From NCBI RefSeq assembly GCF_010093535.1, contig NW_022985172.1, positions 352,263 through 416,262 on the forward strand: a stretch of 64,000 bases of DNA, in the 5' to 3' direction. This document shows, in pieces, positions 10,571 to 21,489 of the stretch; position 1 is the stretch's first letter; each line of letters starts with the position of its first letter. The position numbers were made by a program, and so were the translations under genes. The stretch comes from Lindgomyces ingoldianus (Eukaryota > Ascomycota > Dothideomycetes > Pleosporales > Lindgomycetaceae). Below the pieces are notes generated by a model. The model saw only the letters and a program-made list of their open reading frames with translations, searched no databases and had not been told where the DNA came from.

Positions 10571-13312
10571 ATGGAGCCCCCGGACGACTTGTCACCATCT
10601 CAATTCCCCTCCTCCTCCTCCTCCTCCCACTCACATAGTCATTCAGACGAACCAATGCCACCAGGCCGAAAACGTGTTGGCTTTACATCAGAGACCACGC
10701 CTCCAGACGACACCCCCCCGTCCTCCTCCTACACTCCACCGCATGCTCAAGACTCTGGGTCTGGAGGGCATGGCACCCCTCTCTCCGGACTTCGATCCGA
10801 CGTTTCCCACGAGGAGCTGTCGCAAGAAATTCATAGAGCTTTTGGCCAACCGTACGTTCCAAAACCACGACCGGTTATCAGGCGAAATCGTACCCCTCCC
10901 CAATTTTACCTTGGCGAGCCACCTGAAGAGGATGAAAATGATGAAAAGAGGAAGTCTGGGATTGCTGCCCAGCAAAGGGCTACTCGACTTGCAAGAAGCG
11001 TTGGCGCATACTCTGCCTCTGCACCTGGCTCTCGCCGCAACTCCCACGAAAGATTGATATCAACTCCGCCTACCAATAACATTCCATTACGCAAAATTGC
11101 CCATGAAACTCCTGGTGATACTACCGATGAAGATGACGACCTAGGTTTAGCGACTGCTAAGAAGGAATTTCTGGAACAGGCGGACCAGCTCCTGAGACAG
11201 CACACCATTCGACATGCGCCTGAAATAAGATCGGAAGATCTTTTCCATTCAGAGATGGCTGAACTAAATTCCGGCCAAGTCACTCCAGTCAATGAGATGG
11301 AGATGGAGGATGAACATGTTCCACGGCCGTCCAAGTTCCGAACTGGCGTCTTGGGAACGTTGCTCAAGGCTTCTGCCCACACTCCTCTGCCCCCACGGCG
11401 GAACACAAAGGTTACAGGGCATGGGAAGAATCCGAGCACGGGTAGCATTACATTTAGTGGTGCATCTACCGCTGCCAACAGTCCAACATCATCCCCTCCC
11501 ACATCTGGCACTTCCACGCCCCTCCATGCTCACGATCATGGAAATCACTGGTGTAACAGAAGTGCTAATGGGTCTACAGCGTCGATCTCGAAGCTTCTCG
11601 AGTCGTCATCGATGCTTGCAACCACTGGCCAGATGAGGTTTGGTCAAGAGATGGGTGAGAAGTATAAGAAGAGTCGGCTGGGCATGGGCAAGCGGAACAA
11701 GTCTAGCACGTCTATTGCTTCCGCGTTCAGCAAACTAAGCAAGCCTAGCCGGGATGAACAAATCAAAATCAAAATACATCTCGCCGGAACGCTAGCTCGC
11801 CAAAATTACCTTCGTAAACTCTGCAAGGCCCTCATGATGTATGGCGCTCCTACCCATCGACTGGAGGAGTACATGAACATGTCGGCTAGAGTACTGGAGA
11901 TCGAGGCTCAGTTCTTGTATATTCCAGGGTGTATGATCATCTCATTTGACGACTCTTCTGTTCATACTACAGAGGTTAAGCTTGTTCGAACGTCACAAGG
12001 AGTTGATCTAGGAAAGCTTCGTGACGTTCACGAAATCTACAAAGACGTCGTCCACGATAGGATTGGAGTCGAAGAAGCAACACCCCGCCTCGAAGCCATT
12101 ATCGCTCGCAAACCTAAGTTCAGTAATTGGCTCCGTGTACCAATATACGGCCTGGCATCCGCTACTGTCGGACCTTTCGCGTTCGAAGCGCGGCCTATCG
12201 ACCTCCCGTTCTGCTTCATCCTAGGTTGCATACTCGGCTGGCTGCAACTCATTGTCGCCCCACAAAATGAGATGATCTCTAACGTATTCGAAATCAGTGC
12301 AGCAGTTATTACTTCATTCATCGCTCGCGGTCTTGGCTCGATCACGCACGACGGCAAGGAAATCTTCTGCTTCAGCGCCATGGCACAATCTAGCATTGCT
12401 CTCATTCTTCCTGGATTCACTGTATTATCTGCCAGTCTGGAACTACAATCAAGACATATTGTAGCGGGCTCGGTCCGCATGGTATATGCCATTATCTACT
12501 CTCTCTTCCTCGGGTTTGGCATCACCATCGGCACGGTGCTGTTCGGCATCATGTACAAAGATGCAACGTCGGCAACTCATTGCACCAATCCCATGTCCTC
12601 ACACTGGTATTACTTCTTCGTTTTAGCGTTCTCCCTTTGCCTCATCGTCATCAACCAGGCCAAATGGAAACAGGTTCCGGTAATGCTGGTCATTGCCCTC
12701 ATTGGCTATGTCGTCAACTTCCACAGTTCGCAATACTTCAATGGAAATGCACAAGTCAGCAACACCCTCGGCGCACTTGCCATCGGCGTCTCCGCCAACC
12801 TCCACGCGCGCTTCGGTCGCTATATCGAAAACTGGAGTCTCGACGTCTGGGAAATGAGTCTCCGACCGCGCTGGATTAAACTCAACAAGCGCTGGCTACG
12901 AGGCCGACACGGCACATCCCCCAACTTCCACTGGCTAAATTCATCCCCAACTCAAACACACTACCGCTCCTCCTCCGTCACTTCCGACTCCTACATTCCG
13001 TACACGCGCAAAATCGGCTACGGCCTCGCGGCCGCAGCAATGCTACCGGCTATCTTCGTACAAGTCCCGTCAGGCCTCAGCGTCAATGGTTCGCTTGTCA
13101 GTGGGATTACCTCCGCTGACCAGATCACCAGGAATACGACTGGCATCACCACAGTCACGGCTGCTGATTCTTCAACAAATGTTAATCGTGTGGCGCTGAA
13201 TGTGGGTTTTTCGGTTATTCAAGTCGCAATAGGGATTACCGTGGGCTTGTTTTTGGCGGCGTTGTTGGTGTATCCGCTGGGCAAGAAGAGAAGTGGGCTG
13301 TTCAGCTTCTGA
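10571..13312 (+). CDS. Prm10/ThrE-type multi-spanning membrane protein
   Basis: One uninterrupted frame of 913 codons starting at ATG 10571. Residues 1 to about 390 form a hydrophilic Ser/Pro-rich tail with acidic patches. From about residue 396 the ThrE/DUF1212 domain begins (LAGTLARQNYLRKLCKALMM, YGAPTHRLEEYM, then FLYIPGCMIISF), the soluble part that precedes the channel in this family. From about 520 a run of roughly eight hydrophobic helices follows, and two more are near 795-815 and 870-905. The family includes yeast pheromone-regulated Prm10 and bacterial threonine/serine exporters; a plasma- or vacuolar-membrane transporter role is inferred. Absence of introns in such a long gene contrasts with its neighbours. 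Length matches fungal relatives, which carry the same long N-terminal tail. Confidence 0.92.
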   Translation: MEPPDDLSPSQFPSSSSSSHSHSHSDEPMPPGRKRVGFTSETTPPDDTPPSSSYTPPHAQDSGSGGHGTPLSGLRSDVSHEELSQEIHRAFGQPYVPKPRPVIRRNRTPPQFYLGEPPEEDENDEKRKSGIAAQQRATRLARSVGAYSASAPGSRRNSHERLISTPPTNNIPLRKIAHETPGDTTDEDDDLGLATAKKEFLEQADQLLRQHTIRHAPEIRSEDLFHSEMAELNSGQVTPVNEMEMEDEHVPRPSKFRTGVLGTLLKASAHTPLPPRRNTKVTGHGKNPSTGSITFSGASTAANSPTSSPPTSGTSTPLHAHDHGNHWCNRSANGSTASISKLLESSSMLATTGQMRFGQEMGEKYKKSRLGMGKRNKSSTSIASAFSKLSKPSRDEQIKIKIHLAGTLARQNYLRKLCKALMMYGAPTHRLEEYMNMSARVLEIEAQFLYIPGCMIISFDDSSVHTTEVKLVRTSQGVDLGKLRDVHEIYKDVVHDRIGVEEATPRLEAIIARKPKFSNWLRVPIYGLASATVGPFAFEARPIDLPFCFILGCILGWLQLIVAPQNEMISNVFEISAAVITSFIARGLGSITHDGKEIFCFSAMAQSSIALILPGFTVLSASLELQSRHIVAGSVRMVYAIIYSLFLGFGITIGTVLFGIMYKDATSATHCTNPMSSHWYYFFVLAFSLCLIVINQAKWKQVPVMLVIALIGYVVNFHSSQYFNGNAQVSNTLGALAIGVSANLHARFGRYIENWSLDVWEMSLRPRWIKLNKRWLRGRHGTSPNFHWLNSSPTQTHYRSSSVTSDSYIPYTRKIGYGLAAAAMLPAIFVQVPSGLSVNGSLVSGITSADQITRNTTGITTVTAADSSTNVNRVALNVGFSVIQVAIGITVGLFLAALLVYPLGKKRSGLFSF

Positions 13313-14061
13313 AGACTCCGTTTCGTTTGTTGGAGGTTTTAATGCTGAGATATAGATTATTCCCTGGTGCGCTTGCATGCTAGAATGGAATTGGGGTTGT
13401 TTGCGTTTGTCGGTGTTGGGGACAGTCAGGATACGACTTCTACGTTCATAGTCATCGTATCCATAATTATAATCTCTCTCTCTTTCGGCACGGCCCGGTT
13501 TGGCCCTGAGATTATCCAGCTTCCTCTCACATACGTCAGGCAAGTCATCCATAGATAGTAAACAAAGAGAAATTAATCCTAGATCCCTCCAGCCTTCTCT
13601 AGTTTTCTTCCTATTATCTTACACCCGCTTTATTTCCTTCTCTCCACATTAGATTCTACATTCCACAGTCGTGTTTTCACAAACGGTCGTCTATGCGCAT
13701 TACAGCTGCTAGCGAAATCCGCTTCCGTCCAAGTGTAGCTACAATAAACCCCGCCCTTGGACGAAAGCCGTGGTACCCCACTATAATGGTAAGGTACCAT
13801 ACTCATAGGCGCGTGTCTCTTTGCCACTCATACTCCGGAATATACGTACTGCGCCTAACAGCGGCCGCTTGCGGCATTTAACACTTCCTCGGATTTTCAC
13901 AACCGCATTATGCAGTGCTACTGCAATCGCTCTGTCGTTTCCAAAACTCACTGCTCCGTCTTGCTTAGTTCAGCATAGAAGGACTATGTAACATCCACGC
14001 ACACAGCATCAGACGGCTACAGACACCCACCGCATGCCTAAACCATGCCACCTGGAACCCA
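13313..14061. other. Downstream non-coding stretch
   Basis: 3' region of the Prm10-like gene followed by sequence with no recognisable gene. Frames at 13367-13558 and 13630-13881 lack any supporting feature. Confidence 0.5.
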
Positions 14062-15240
14062 CTAACAATATGGAGCACTTGGTCGTAAATACTTTTGCCT
14101 AGCTCTGCGCTGTAGAGTAGGCTGAGAGGTACGCAATTTCCGCCCGCGAGGGTGGGCTTGAGATATCTCACGGACACTTAGTATGTCCTGTCTTAGCTCT
14201 TTAGTTGGTGTCTTAGCTTTCCGCAGTATTAGGCCACTCATGGAAAGGTCCGCTGTATCTAATATGCTATGATAGGCGAAGTGGGAGATGTTGCAATCTT
14301 GGAGTTGAGCCAAGGTGCTTACAACATCTAGATGCTCTAAAGTCTCTATCGAGTCCAAAGGCCCCAAAGCTGTTTTGACCTCAGATTTCTCAACTCTAGT
14401 CTTTAGAAGATTACTCCATATTGGCGGCCGAGTTTTTTTCCGAGGTTGATTAGGCCTCGAGATCAGGATGGTCGATAGACGCCAGGTTGACGGCATACCG
14501 TGCCATATAAATCACCTCTTCAGGGCCGTCCATTTCTCCCGTGGGGTCATATCGGCGACTAAGTTTGTTTCCCAGGTTGTTTAGGGAGGTTGTGAGATTG
14601 GGATGGCCGCCAGGCGTCACATCGACCACCTACTGTGCTACTCGAATTGCCTCCTTGAGATCCTCTATCTTTCCCATACGTTTATATCGACTTTCAAGCA
14701 TGATACCTAGGCTGTCCAGCTTCCTTGCGTATGCTTCATTGTCTCCTTGCATTGCTGCTACTGCATACCTCCCTTTCTCAATCGCTTCTTAGAGATCCTG
14801 TATTCGTCCCTACCGCTGAAATAGCTGGATTTTTAACACAGCATAGTGCATATATAGTTCTGTCTCGAAGCTGCTGTCTTTCCCCTCTGCTAAGCTCAAG
14901 AAGAGTTCGAAATTCTCGAGCAGCAGCCTGTCGAAATTGATCCTGTTGTCTACAGCTGTTTGACTTAGGACGCAAATAAGCCAGAGAAAAGGTTCATAGG
15001 CCGGATCCGCAATCAAATATCTATGGGCACATCATGAGCTGGTTTTGGCATTTTCAGCTTGCATGCTGTGGCGCAGCACAGCCGAACTGGGTGGTGTGAG
15101 GAAGTTACGTCAATGTCATACTCGTAACACAGCCTTTCCACTTTCGAGACCATAAATGAATGTGCATAGTCAGTAAAATAATACCCTCTACATCTCTCAC
15201 TCTGGAAATAGTGAATATATTTGACAATGCCGCAAAACAT
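14062..15240 (-). pseudogene. Decayed TPR-repeat protein (NLR/CHAT-type)
   Basis: Read on the minus strand, this stretch preserves successive tetratricopeptide repeats of the Patatin/NACHT/CHAT-associated type: YAVAAMQGDNEAYARKLDSL, GIMLESRYKRMGKIEDLKEA, then TPGGHPNLTTSLNNLGNKLS and RRYDPTGEMDGPEEVIYMAR. The repeats alternate between frames and are cut by stops, for example CAG to TAG at the codon before VVDVTPGG and a frameshift before INLGKKLGRQYG. No NB-ARC or CHAT domain is seen nearby, so only the repeat part survives. In fungi such repeats belong to signalling ATPases linked to non-self recognition; the copy is surely non-functional. The stop pattern is consistent with repeat-induced point mutation. 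Confidence 0.7.
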
Positions 15241-15317
15241 TCTGCTTTCACAGTTTTTCCTCCCGTAGTCTGCTGCTGGGCTGGGACGATTTGTTATTAG
15301 TTTTGATCAGCCTCATC

Positions 15318-16052
15318 ATGACTTCCACGAGCCGTATTGCACTACCAGTCCAAATGTTACGGAGCGCCCAAACTCAATACGACAGTATCCATCATTCAGT
15401 CAAGCATCAAAATATAGCATCGCAGCTTACGGCCTTCCTTTCCTCCTCATTCTCTAAGCGGCTCAAAGTATCAATTCGGATCACCGCTGATCAAGCCAAA
15501 ACATACTATCTAAACCACGCCGGTCAATGGTTCCGAGAAGCTGTAAAGTCTCGAGAAACACACCAGTGGATTGAAAGGACCATTGACCAAGGGGAAGACA
15601 TATACGTTATAGTAGCGTATCACACATTGGTGAACGCTCGAATAACAGCACACTTGGGAAGACAAAGCGATGCGGCGGGGCGTTGGGGGTACTAGTGTTG
15701 ACGGCACTGACGGCATCTGGTGTCGTTATTCTGTTCGCCAATGCGGTAGACCCTGCTCTTGGCGGGTTTTGCGGCCGCATTGAGGAAGAGCAAGGACAGC
15801 TCATAGCGCCAGGCGAACAGATATATGCAGTGCAGTATCGCAGGGTTAGTTGGAGGTGGTTTGCGCGAAACAAAGTAGACGAGGTGACACTTGAAAAAAA
15901 AGGCATGGTGGGAAAGATATGATGGGACGAGATATCTTCAAGGCGAGCCTGAAGACATGATTGAGGTGGAACTCGAAGACGAGATCACGTTGGATAGAGA
16001 CCACGATGAATGCGCACTAGAATCTGGAGAGACCTTTGTTTCAATTGCGTAG
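15318..16052 (+). pseudogene. Frameshifted fungal hypothetical protein
   Basis: A protein of about 245 residues can be followed from ATG 15318 to the TAG at 16050-16052, but only by changing frame twice: out near 15675-15690 (a G-rich run) and back near 15891-15903 (a run of eight A). The first part reads SKRLKVSIRITADQAKTYYL, the second GEQIYAVQYRRVSWRWF, and the last EPEDMIEVELEDEI ending SGETFVSIA. The composition stays protein-like throughout, with an acidic tail. Both shifts fall at homopolymers, so they may be genuine breaks or assembly errors. I recognise the type as a fungal family of unknown function but cannot name it. It lies beside the TPR relic on the opposite strand. Confidence 0.55.
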
Positions 16053-16889
16053 ATGATATTCATCCTTCTGGTAAAGTGTTCACGTTTACTTGGGTCTGAC
16101 AGCCCAATTAAGCATTATATGTTAGCAAATGTAAAATTCGACTAACGTATGGTAGCTGAGCAATTTATGATGCTTGCTAAGAAGAATCGTGATGAAGCTA
16201 TTTACCATGTACTATCAGCGCTGTCGATTTTAGCGAAAGTAAACCTTGTCCGGCTTGAATTCTAGATAGATAAGGCTTACTTATACGTGGAACGGTCCAT
16301 ATTTGGGGGAAATAAGCCTAGAAAAACAAAACTGGAGAGGTAATTTTCAGCTTGGAACATTTGCTTTGAACATGTGACGCCAGGGTTGCATGGAGGTGGG
16401 AGGTGGCACGTCGGTGGCACGTTCGGGCTGGTGAAGGCTTCGGTTCGCCACCGCCATTAAGGAGAGAGGCTGACTCTCTCCAGCCACAACCCTTGTGAAT
16501 TCAAACTAGAATTAAGAAACATCCTACTTGTATGGTACGGCAGGGAATTACGTGCCTAAAGTTGTCCCTTTTGGTATATATGCAAGGTAAGCGGGTGAGA
16601 CTTTTGTTACAGCTGCCCGAGGACGGAAGCCGATTTCACGCGTGACTGAGAGAGTACCACACTTTTACCTCGGCTAACCAAACAAAAGATAAGTCGACCA
16701 CATTGAAGTTGACCCCACTAACTAAAATTCCTACTACCTCACCCAATCAACCGTGCATACATGTGCGAAAAGGTTGCTCGGAGAGAATCGTGTAAATTAG
16801 GGAGGCATTCCCTCTCTGTAACCTGTGTTTCCTAATTAATACCCCTTACACTACACCTTTTACTGCTTTACAGGCCTTATCTAGTCCTA
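16053..16889. other. AT-rich non-coding stretch
   Basis: No gene is supported. A GC-richer island near 16370-16500 contains short repeats (ggaggtggg, ggtggcacg twice). The right end leads into the dispersed repeat. Confidence 0.5.
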
Positions 16890-17151
16890 TCTGCTCTTGT
16901 TACTAGGAAGAACTAGTTATTTTATAGTTAATTAGACCTTAATCTTGTGTCTTTAGGGACTTATAGTCTTAGCTGTTTTAACTAGAGTACAGTGTACTTT
17001 AATTAAATTGTACTACTTGTACAGATCACGTGAGCTGTAACAGTTACAATACGTACACCTACCTCTCCTCCTCCCTGTTGTACGAACGTACACAAAATCT
17101 CACCTGTACAGGCCTCAAAATCGCCTAATCGTACAGTACTACGCCTCGTTA
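16890..17151 (-). repeat. Dispersed repeat, copy A
   Basis: The reverse complement matches 46615-46860 on the plus strand over about 245 bases, with long identical blocks such as gatctgtacaagtagtacaa followed by tttaattaaagtac, and gttttgtgtacgttcgta-like segments. Both copies start at aacgagg(c/t)gtagtactgtac and carry the same short open frame ending TGEILCTF...ICTSSTI before a stop. The divergence is spread over the copy. It may be part of an LTR, a MITE or a decayed transposon. Confidence 0.8.
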
Positions 17152-20100
17152 GAAGCCCTAGGAAGGGCTTTAGTGAGTGTTTCGGATGGGTGGGTAGCAC
17201 GGGAGTGGATGCTGACGAGTGCGTAGAGGAGCGAAATGAGCTCATGATAATGCTCTGCGATTCTGACCAAAAATTGACAAGATGAGCTGGTGCAAAAGTT
17301 CAAACGCGGGCCGAAATCTCCCTCTGCCTTTACAGCACAGAATAATACCGTATTCTACATTTTGACGATATTTCTTATCTGTACTTCCCTTTATTCTATC
17401 TCAACGGTGGTGTTCTCTTCCCGAATTGTGTAACAAGAACTCTCTTTCCCTTCCCACCAAGGAAAAGCGGTACTGGATTAGGGATGGTAAACACATCCTA
17501 CAGCCATATATTCGTTCTCCTCCTTCAGGGCTGGTAACATGAATTAGCAAATTAACCATACCGCTAACAGCGCTGGCTCCCAGCATATACGGCCGTCCTG
17601 CCAAAATACCTTCATGTCCTACCACGAAAACGCATCAATCTCCAATTCAAACACCGTCTTCCCACCTCTCCCTGGTCCTGCCGCTACTTCAGCTCTAGCC
17701 CCCTTCGTCATATGACCCGGCCCACGCACAGCAATTCCAACCTTCACATACCCAGCTTTGACCTCACTTCTTAACAGAATGTCGATGTTCAATCGCTCGC
17801 CAACCACAACTTCTTATCTGCTACACCCCTCAAAACAGAATCCGCATCATTGACTAGCGCCTCTGCAGCAGACTTGATGTTCCATGATAGCCGCACTTTG
17901 GATACGCTGGAATCCAGGCTATGAGACCTATGATACCGATTCTACCGCCTATCATCAACATGCGATCAAAATTCCGGATTTTGCCCGGGTTCTACCAGTA
18001 TGGACCATACTGCAATATCATCAAGTGGCTATTCAACTGGAGAAGTCTGGTCAAGTCGATCATTTTCTTGATAACCAACATCACGCCAGTGGTACTCGCG
18101 CTCGCTGCGGGCAACCCAGCAGATATAGGCACCTTGCTTAGCGATTTCTCCTCTTCGTGAGGGGTTTTAATAAATTGTGTTCTACCGTTGGAGTTTTAGA
18201 CCCATGTTCCAGCGCAATCGCATGCCTACAGCTGCGAAATAACGCTGTGGAATTAATCGGATGATTTGCCTACGGCTTCTGCGGATTCAGTATCGGAAAT
18301 TACATATACGCTGCTCCTCTCGACCTACTCTTCCACCACATGCTTAGAACATCTACAATACGCTGCTCCTCTCGACTTACTCTTCCACCACATGCTTAGA
18401 ACATCTACACGTACGCTGTCTGGTTGTATTTAGGCAACAACAGTCCGCCGGGCTCCTTTCTTAGCGACGCATACAACGCGGACTACCCGGTCGAAGAACC
18501 ACACCACGCCCACGGCCCACGGCCAGTTGTCGTAGAAATTGTAGCCCTATCTGAGGAAGACGTAGTACTAGCTGTGGATTTTGACGAAGGGGGGAAGGAT
18601 GATATGCAGGATAAGGAAGAATTCGTAAGCTAGGTGGCGGATGATGGGTTCCTGAGGCTCTGTATGACACAGGTGAGGAAGGTTGCTACGTTCCCTATAG
18701 TAGCTCTACGTCGATTCGGTTGAATAGCTGCATGTGCCGTGGTATGCATGTGAAGCCGAGAGTGGTATTGTGGGCAATGGCTTGGATGGCGAATTTGCGG
18801 ACCATCTTGTGGTGGAGGAGGTAGGCAGAATGGACTGGCTGTGATACAGAGGAGGGCATTGTTGTGGCGGAAAAAAGGACGAGGAGTAGAGGAACGGTGG
18901 AGCCAATCTACTCGGTTCGATAGCGTATGCAGTCGAGGGATTCTTCTCAAGGCCCGAACTGCCATGGGTGGGAGCAGTCAACGGATCTAAAGTTCAGGTT
19001 AAGGATGGAAAAAAAGTTTTCTAAAGTGGGTTTCCGATATTATGGGCGTTACCCAGCAGCCATTGGGGGGAGGGGGGGCGAACAGGGTAAGTCCCAATAG
19101 TAGAGGTCCAAGGCCATGGTTTGGTTTTCTCAAGAACGCAGGTCGTATGGGAGGCGCGCAAGGGGTGGTGAATGAATATTAGGGTGCAAAAGCCAACCGT
19201 GCTGAGTAAAAACATAGATTCAATCAGTTTCTGGATCGAAAGGCTAGAAATTCAAGCACTTCTCACGAGTACTTCGCTTGAAACAACTCCGGATAGTTAA
19301 CCGTGACCATAATCTTGCTCTGCATCGCATACATTCGCTTTACTAGTTAACACCATCTGGTTCATAGTCTCTTTCGACCTAGAGGTAAATTAAATTTTCG
19401 GGCTTTCCTTAACCCTATCAAGCACTCGCAAAGAGGGCCATTTAGGCAAGATAGTCACTTCACAAGTGATAAATTTTTATCGCTTTTAAGCTGGCTCCGA
19501 AATGGGGCGCACGAGTTTATGCAGTATGCCAACGTTACCAAGAAGGCCATGTCGTTCGCGTAGTAATTAGAAGACCTTATTAACATAAAGTAACCGCTCA
19601 TCGATCTCGCAGAGCTGCATGACAGTCGAGTGGCAGGGATGGAGTTGTAACACGCATATCAGCAGACAGGGCCAGATCACGCAAAATCGTAGCTCGAGAA
19701 GGTCGAAGACATGAAGTAGGCGGAGGATAAGCAAACAAAGAGTGGGTAAGGAGAGGTGCTAGTTTCATGATGTTGTCGTCAGTTCCAGCGTTCTCGCCCT
19801 CAATAAATATCACAACTCAGACGTTGATACAGGAACCAAACACTTTTAGATGGCAAGACAGCGCCATGCGTCGGATGGTCAGCTTTTTGCAGCCGAGCCC
19901 TCTCCCCAGACTCTAGCCATACTCTCCTTTAACTAAAACAACCCAGTTATCTTTCCCGTGAGGGTAGCAACATGCATCTACCGTACGTTTCAGGCTCATT
20001 CATGATGCTTCTGAAGACGTAAACCCTTGTTGCGCTAGCCGGTGAAAATCTTCGCCATAGGGAGCTATTAGTATCCATAAGTCATGTTCTATGCCTCTTT

Positions 20101-20907
20101 AAGACTGAAATGCTACTCAGCATCTTCTCCCGCCAAATTCTCATGCTCCAGGAATATACACCTCGCCGCAAGCGAACTCCAAGACTCAATTGGCGGACCT
20201 TGCTGGTCGAACAAGCCGCTGAGCGAGTCGGAGACCGCTGACAGAGTTAATCTCGATAGAATATTGCAACCTAGCCTCCATTCTACCGCATCTGCTACTT
20301 AGCCAAGCTTTACAGCGTTCTTCGTGCACTTCCAAATTTGGAAGTGTGGTGCCAAGAAATCCAAGCGCCGTGCTCGCACAGAACGCTGAGGTCAGGCTGA
20401 CACGACGATTTAGGAACAAGACACCCCAATTTGGAAGATACCGGGGATAGTTTGGAATAAATTGAATTAGACAAGACACTGATCCGAGAGATTTGAAGGA
20501 GGAAGCGTCACGTGTAAGACTTTACTTGGGAACCTTGGAAGTGAGAGCGGCGCAAGATGGCTTAACCCACTTCAAATCAAGGTAAATGGCTTAGCTTTCC
20601 TACATAAAGCATTGACCACCGTAGGGCGCATCGAAAGCCGCCATGGTTCTCTCCACTTCCTCCTTGCGCGCACTACGCTCTGCGTAAATCCTTGAAGCCT
20701 TCCGCCCTCCTTTGCATCGCCACACCACTACGCCTCCTCATATCTACGTATACTCATGAGCCACACCATGTATTCTGCCATCGTATGCACTGACTTACCC
20801 AAATGGCCATGGTTTACACGGAGGGGGACTACACGAACCGACATTCGGTCTGCCACATATTCGTCAGCCTCCCTCTAGATAGTCTATGATCTCTTCTCAA
20901 TCCAAGC
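17152..20907. other. Gene-poor decayed region
   Basis: About 3.7 kb with no intact gene. A minus-strand frame at 17807-17619 (starting near GERLNIDILLRSEVKAGYVK) and an adjacent one at 17890-17815 look like consecutive pieces of a former coding sequence, but I do not recognise the family. The plus frame 18424-18633 (acidic, EDVVLAVDFDEGGKDD) may be another remnant. A 52-bp tandem duplication lies at 18306-18409. The remaining short frames are chance. Confidence 0.45.
18306..18409. repeat. 52-bp tandem duplication
   Basis: Two copies, 18306-18357 and 18358-18409, starting atacgctgctcctctcgac, differ at one base (C or T at the twentieth position). They abut without spacer, so the duplication is recent relative to the decay of the region. 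Confidence 0.95.
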
Positions 20908-21057
20908 TTACATATCTGTAGGAATATGCGGCACCGGTATCGACGTGAATGACATATATTCGTCTTCGGCTAGTGCACCACCGGGAACGGGTATGACGGG
21001 AGTTCCCACCGCAGAACGGACAAGAAAGAAAATCATCAGTGCAAGAGTAGACTGCAT
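20908..21057 (-). CDS. Candidate small secreted peptide (49 aa)
   Basis: The frame from ATG 21057 encodes MQSTLALMIFFLVRSAVG, a good signal-peptide-like core, followed by a short acidic/proline tail (TPVIPVPGG ... IPVPHIPTDM). There are no cysteines. The stop codon overlaps a consensus splice donor (AT|GTAAGC), so this may be only the first exon of a longer secreted protein; no convincing second exon was found. A chance frame remains possible in this gene-poor region. Confidence 0.3.
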   Translation of the reverse strand: MQSTLALMIFFLVRSAVGTPVIPVPGGALAEDEYMSFTSIPVPHIPTDM

Positions 21058-21489
21058 TTTTGAGAGGATATCTAGATGAATGGATTTGTGAATAAATGGT
21101 AAATGGCGGGGCTGATGAAGATTTGCACAATGCGGAGAGGAAGGGGCACTGTTCGAGAGCAGGAGCTGGAAGGATCTCCACAATATGTACCCGGATGGCT
21201 GTTCGCATGACGACGACAATTCATTTACACCGTGAACTCTCCTTCTGTCCCCAAGTAGCGAAAGGATCGCGTTCGGGGGCGAATGCTATAGGTTAGATTA
21301 CGAATCCGAGTCACGGAGTTCTGAAACATCCAGAGTATTTCGCCTTGCCGTGCCTTGCGCCACAATTTGCGGAACCCTGGCATTGATATTTTCGCATGGC
21401 TGAAACAGGGTCTACTGTGGCCTGTGATGGATTAAGCTTTTGCATCACCTGGAGGCGAAGGCTTACTCCTCGGCCTCCATGGGTCGTTT

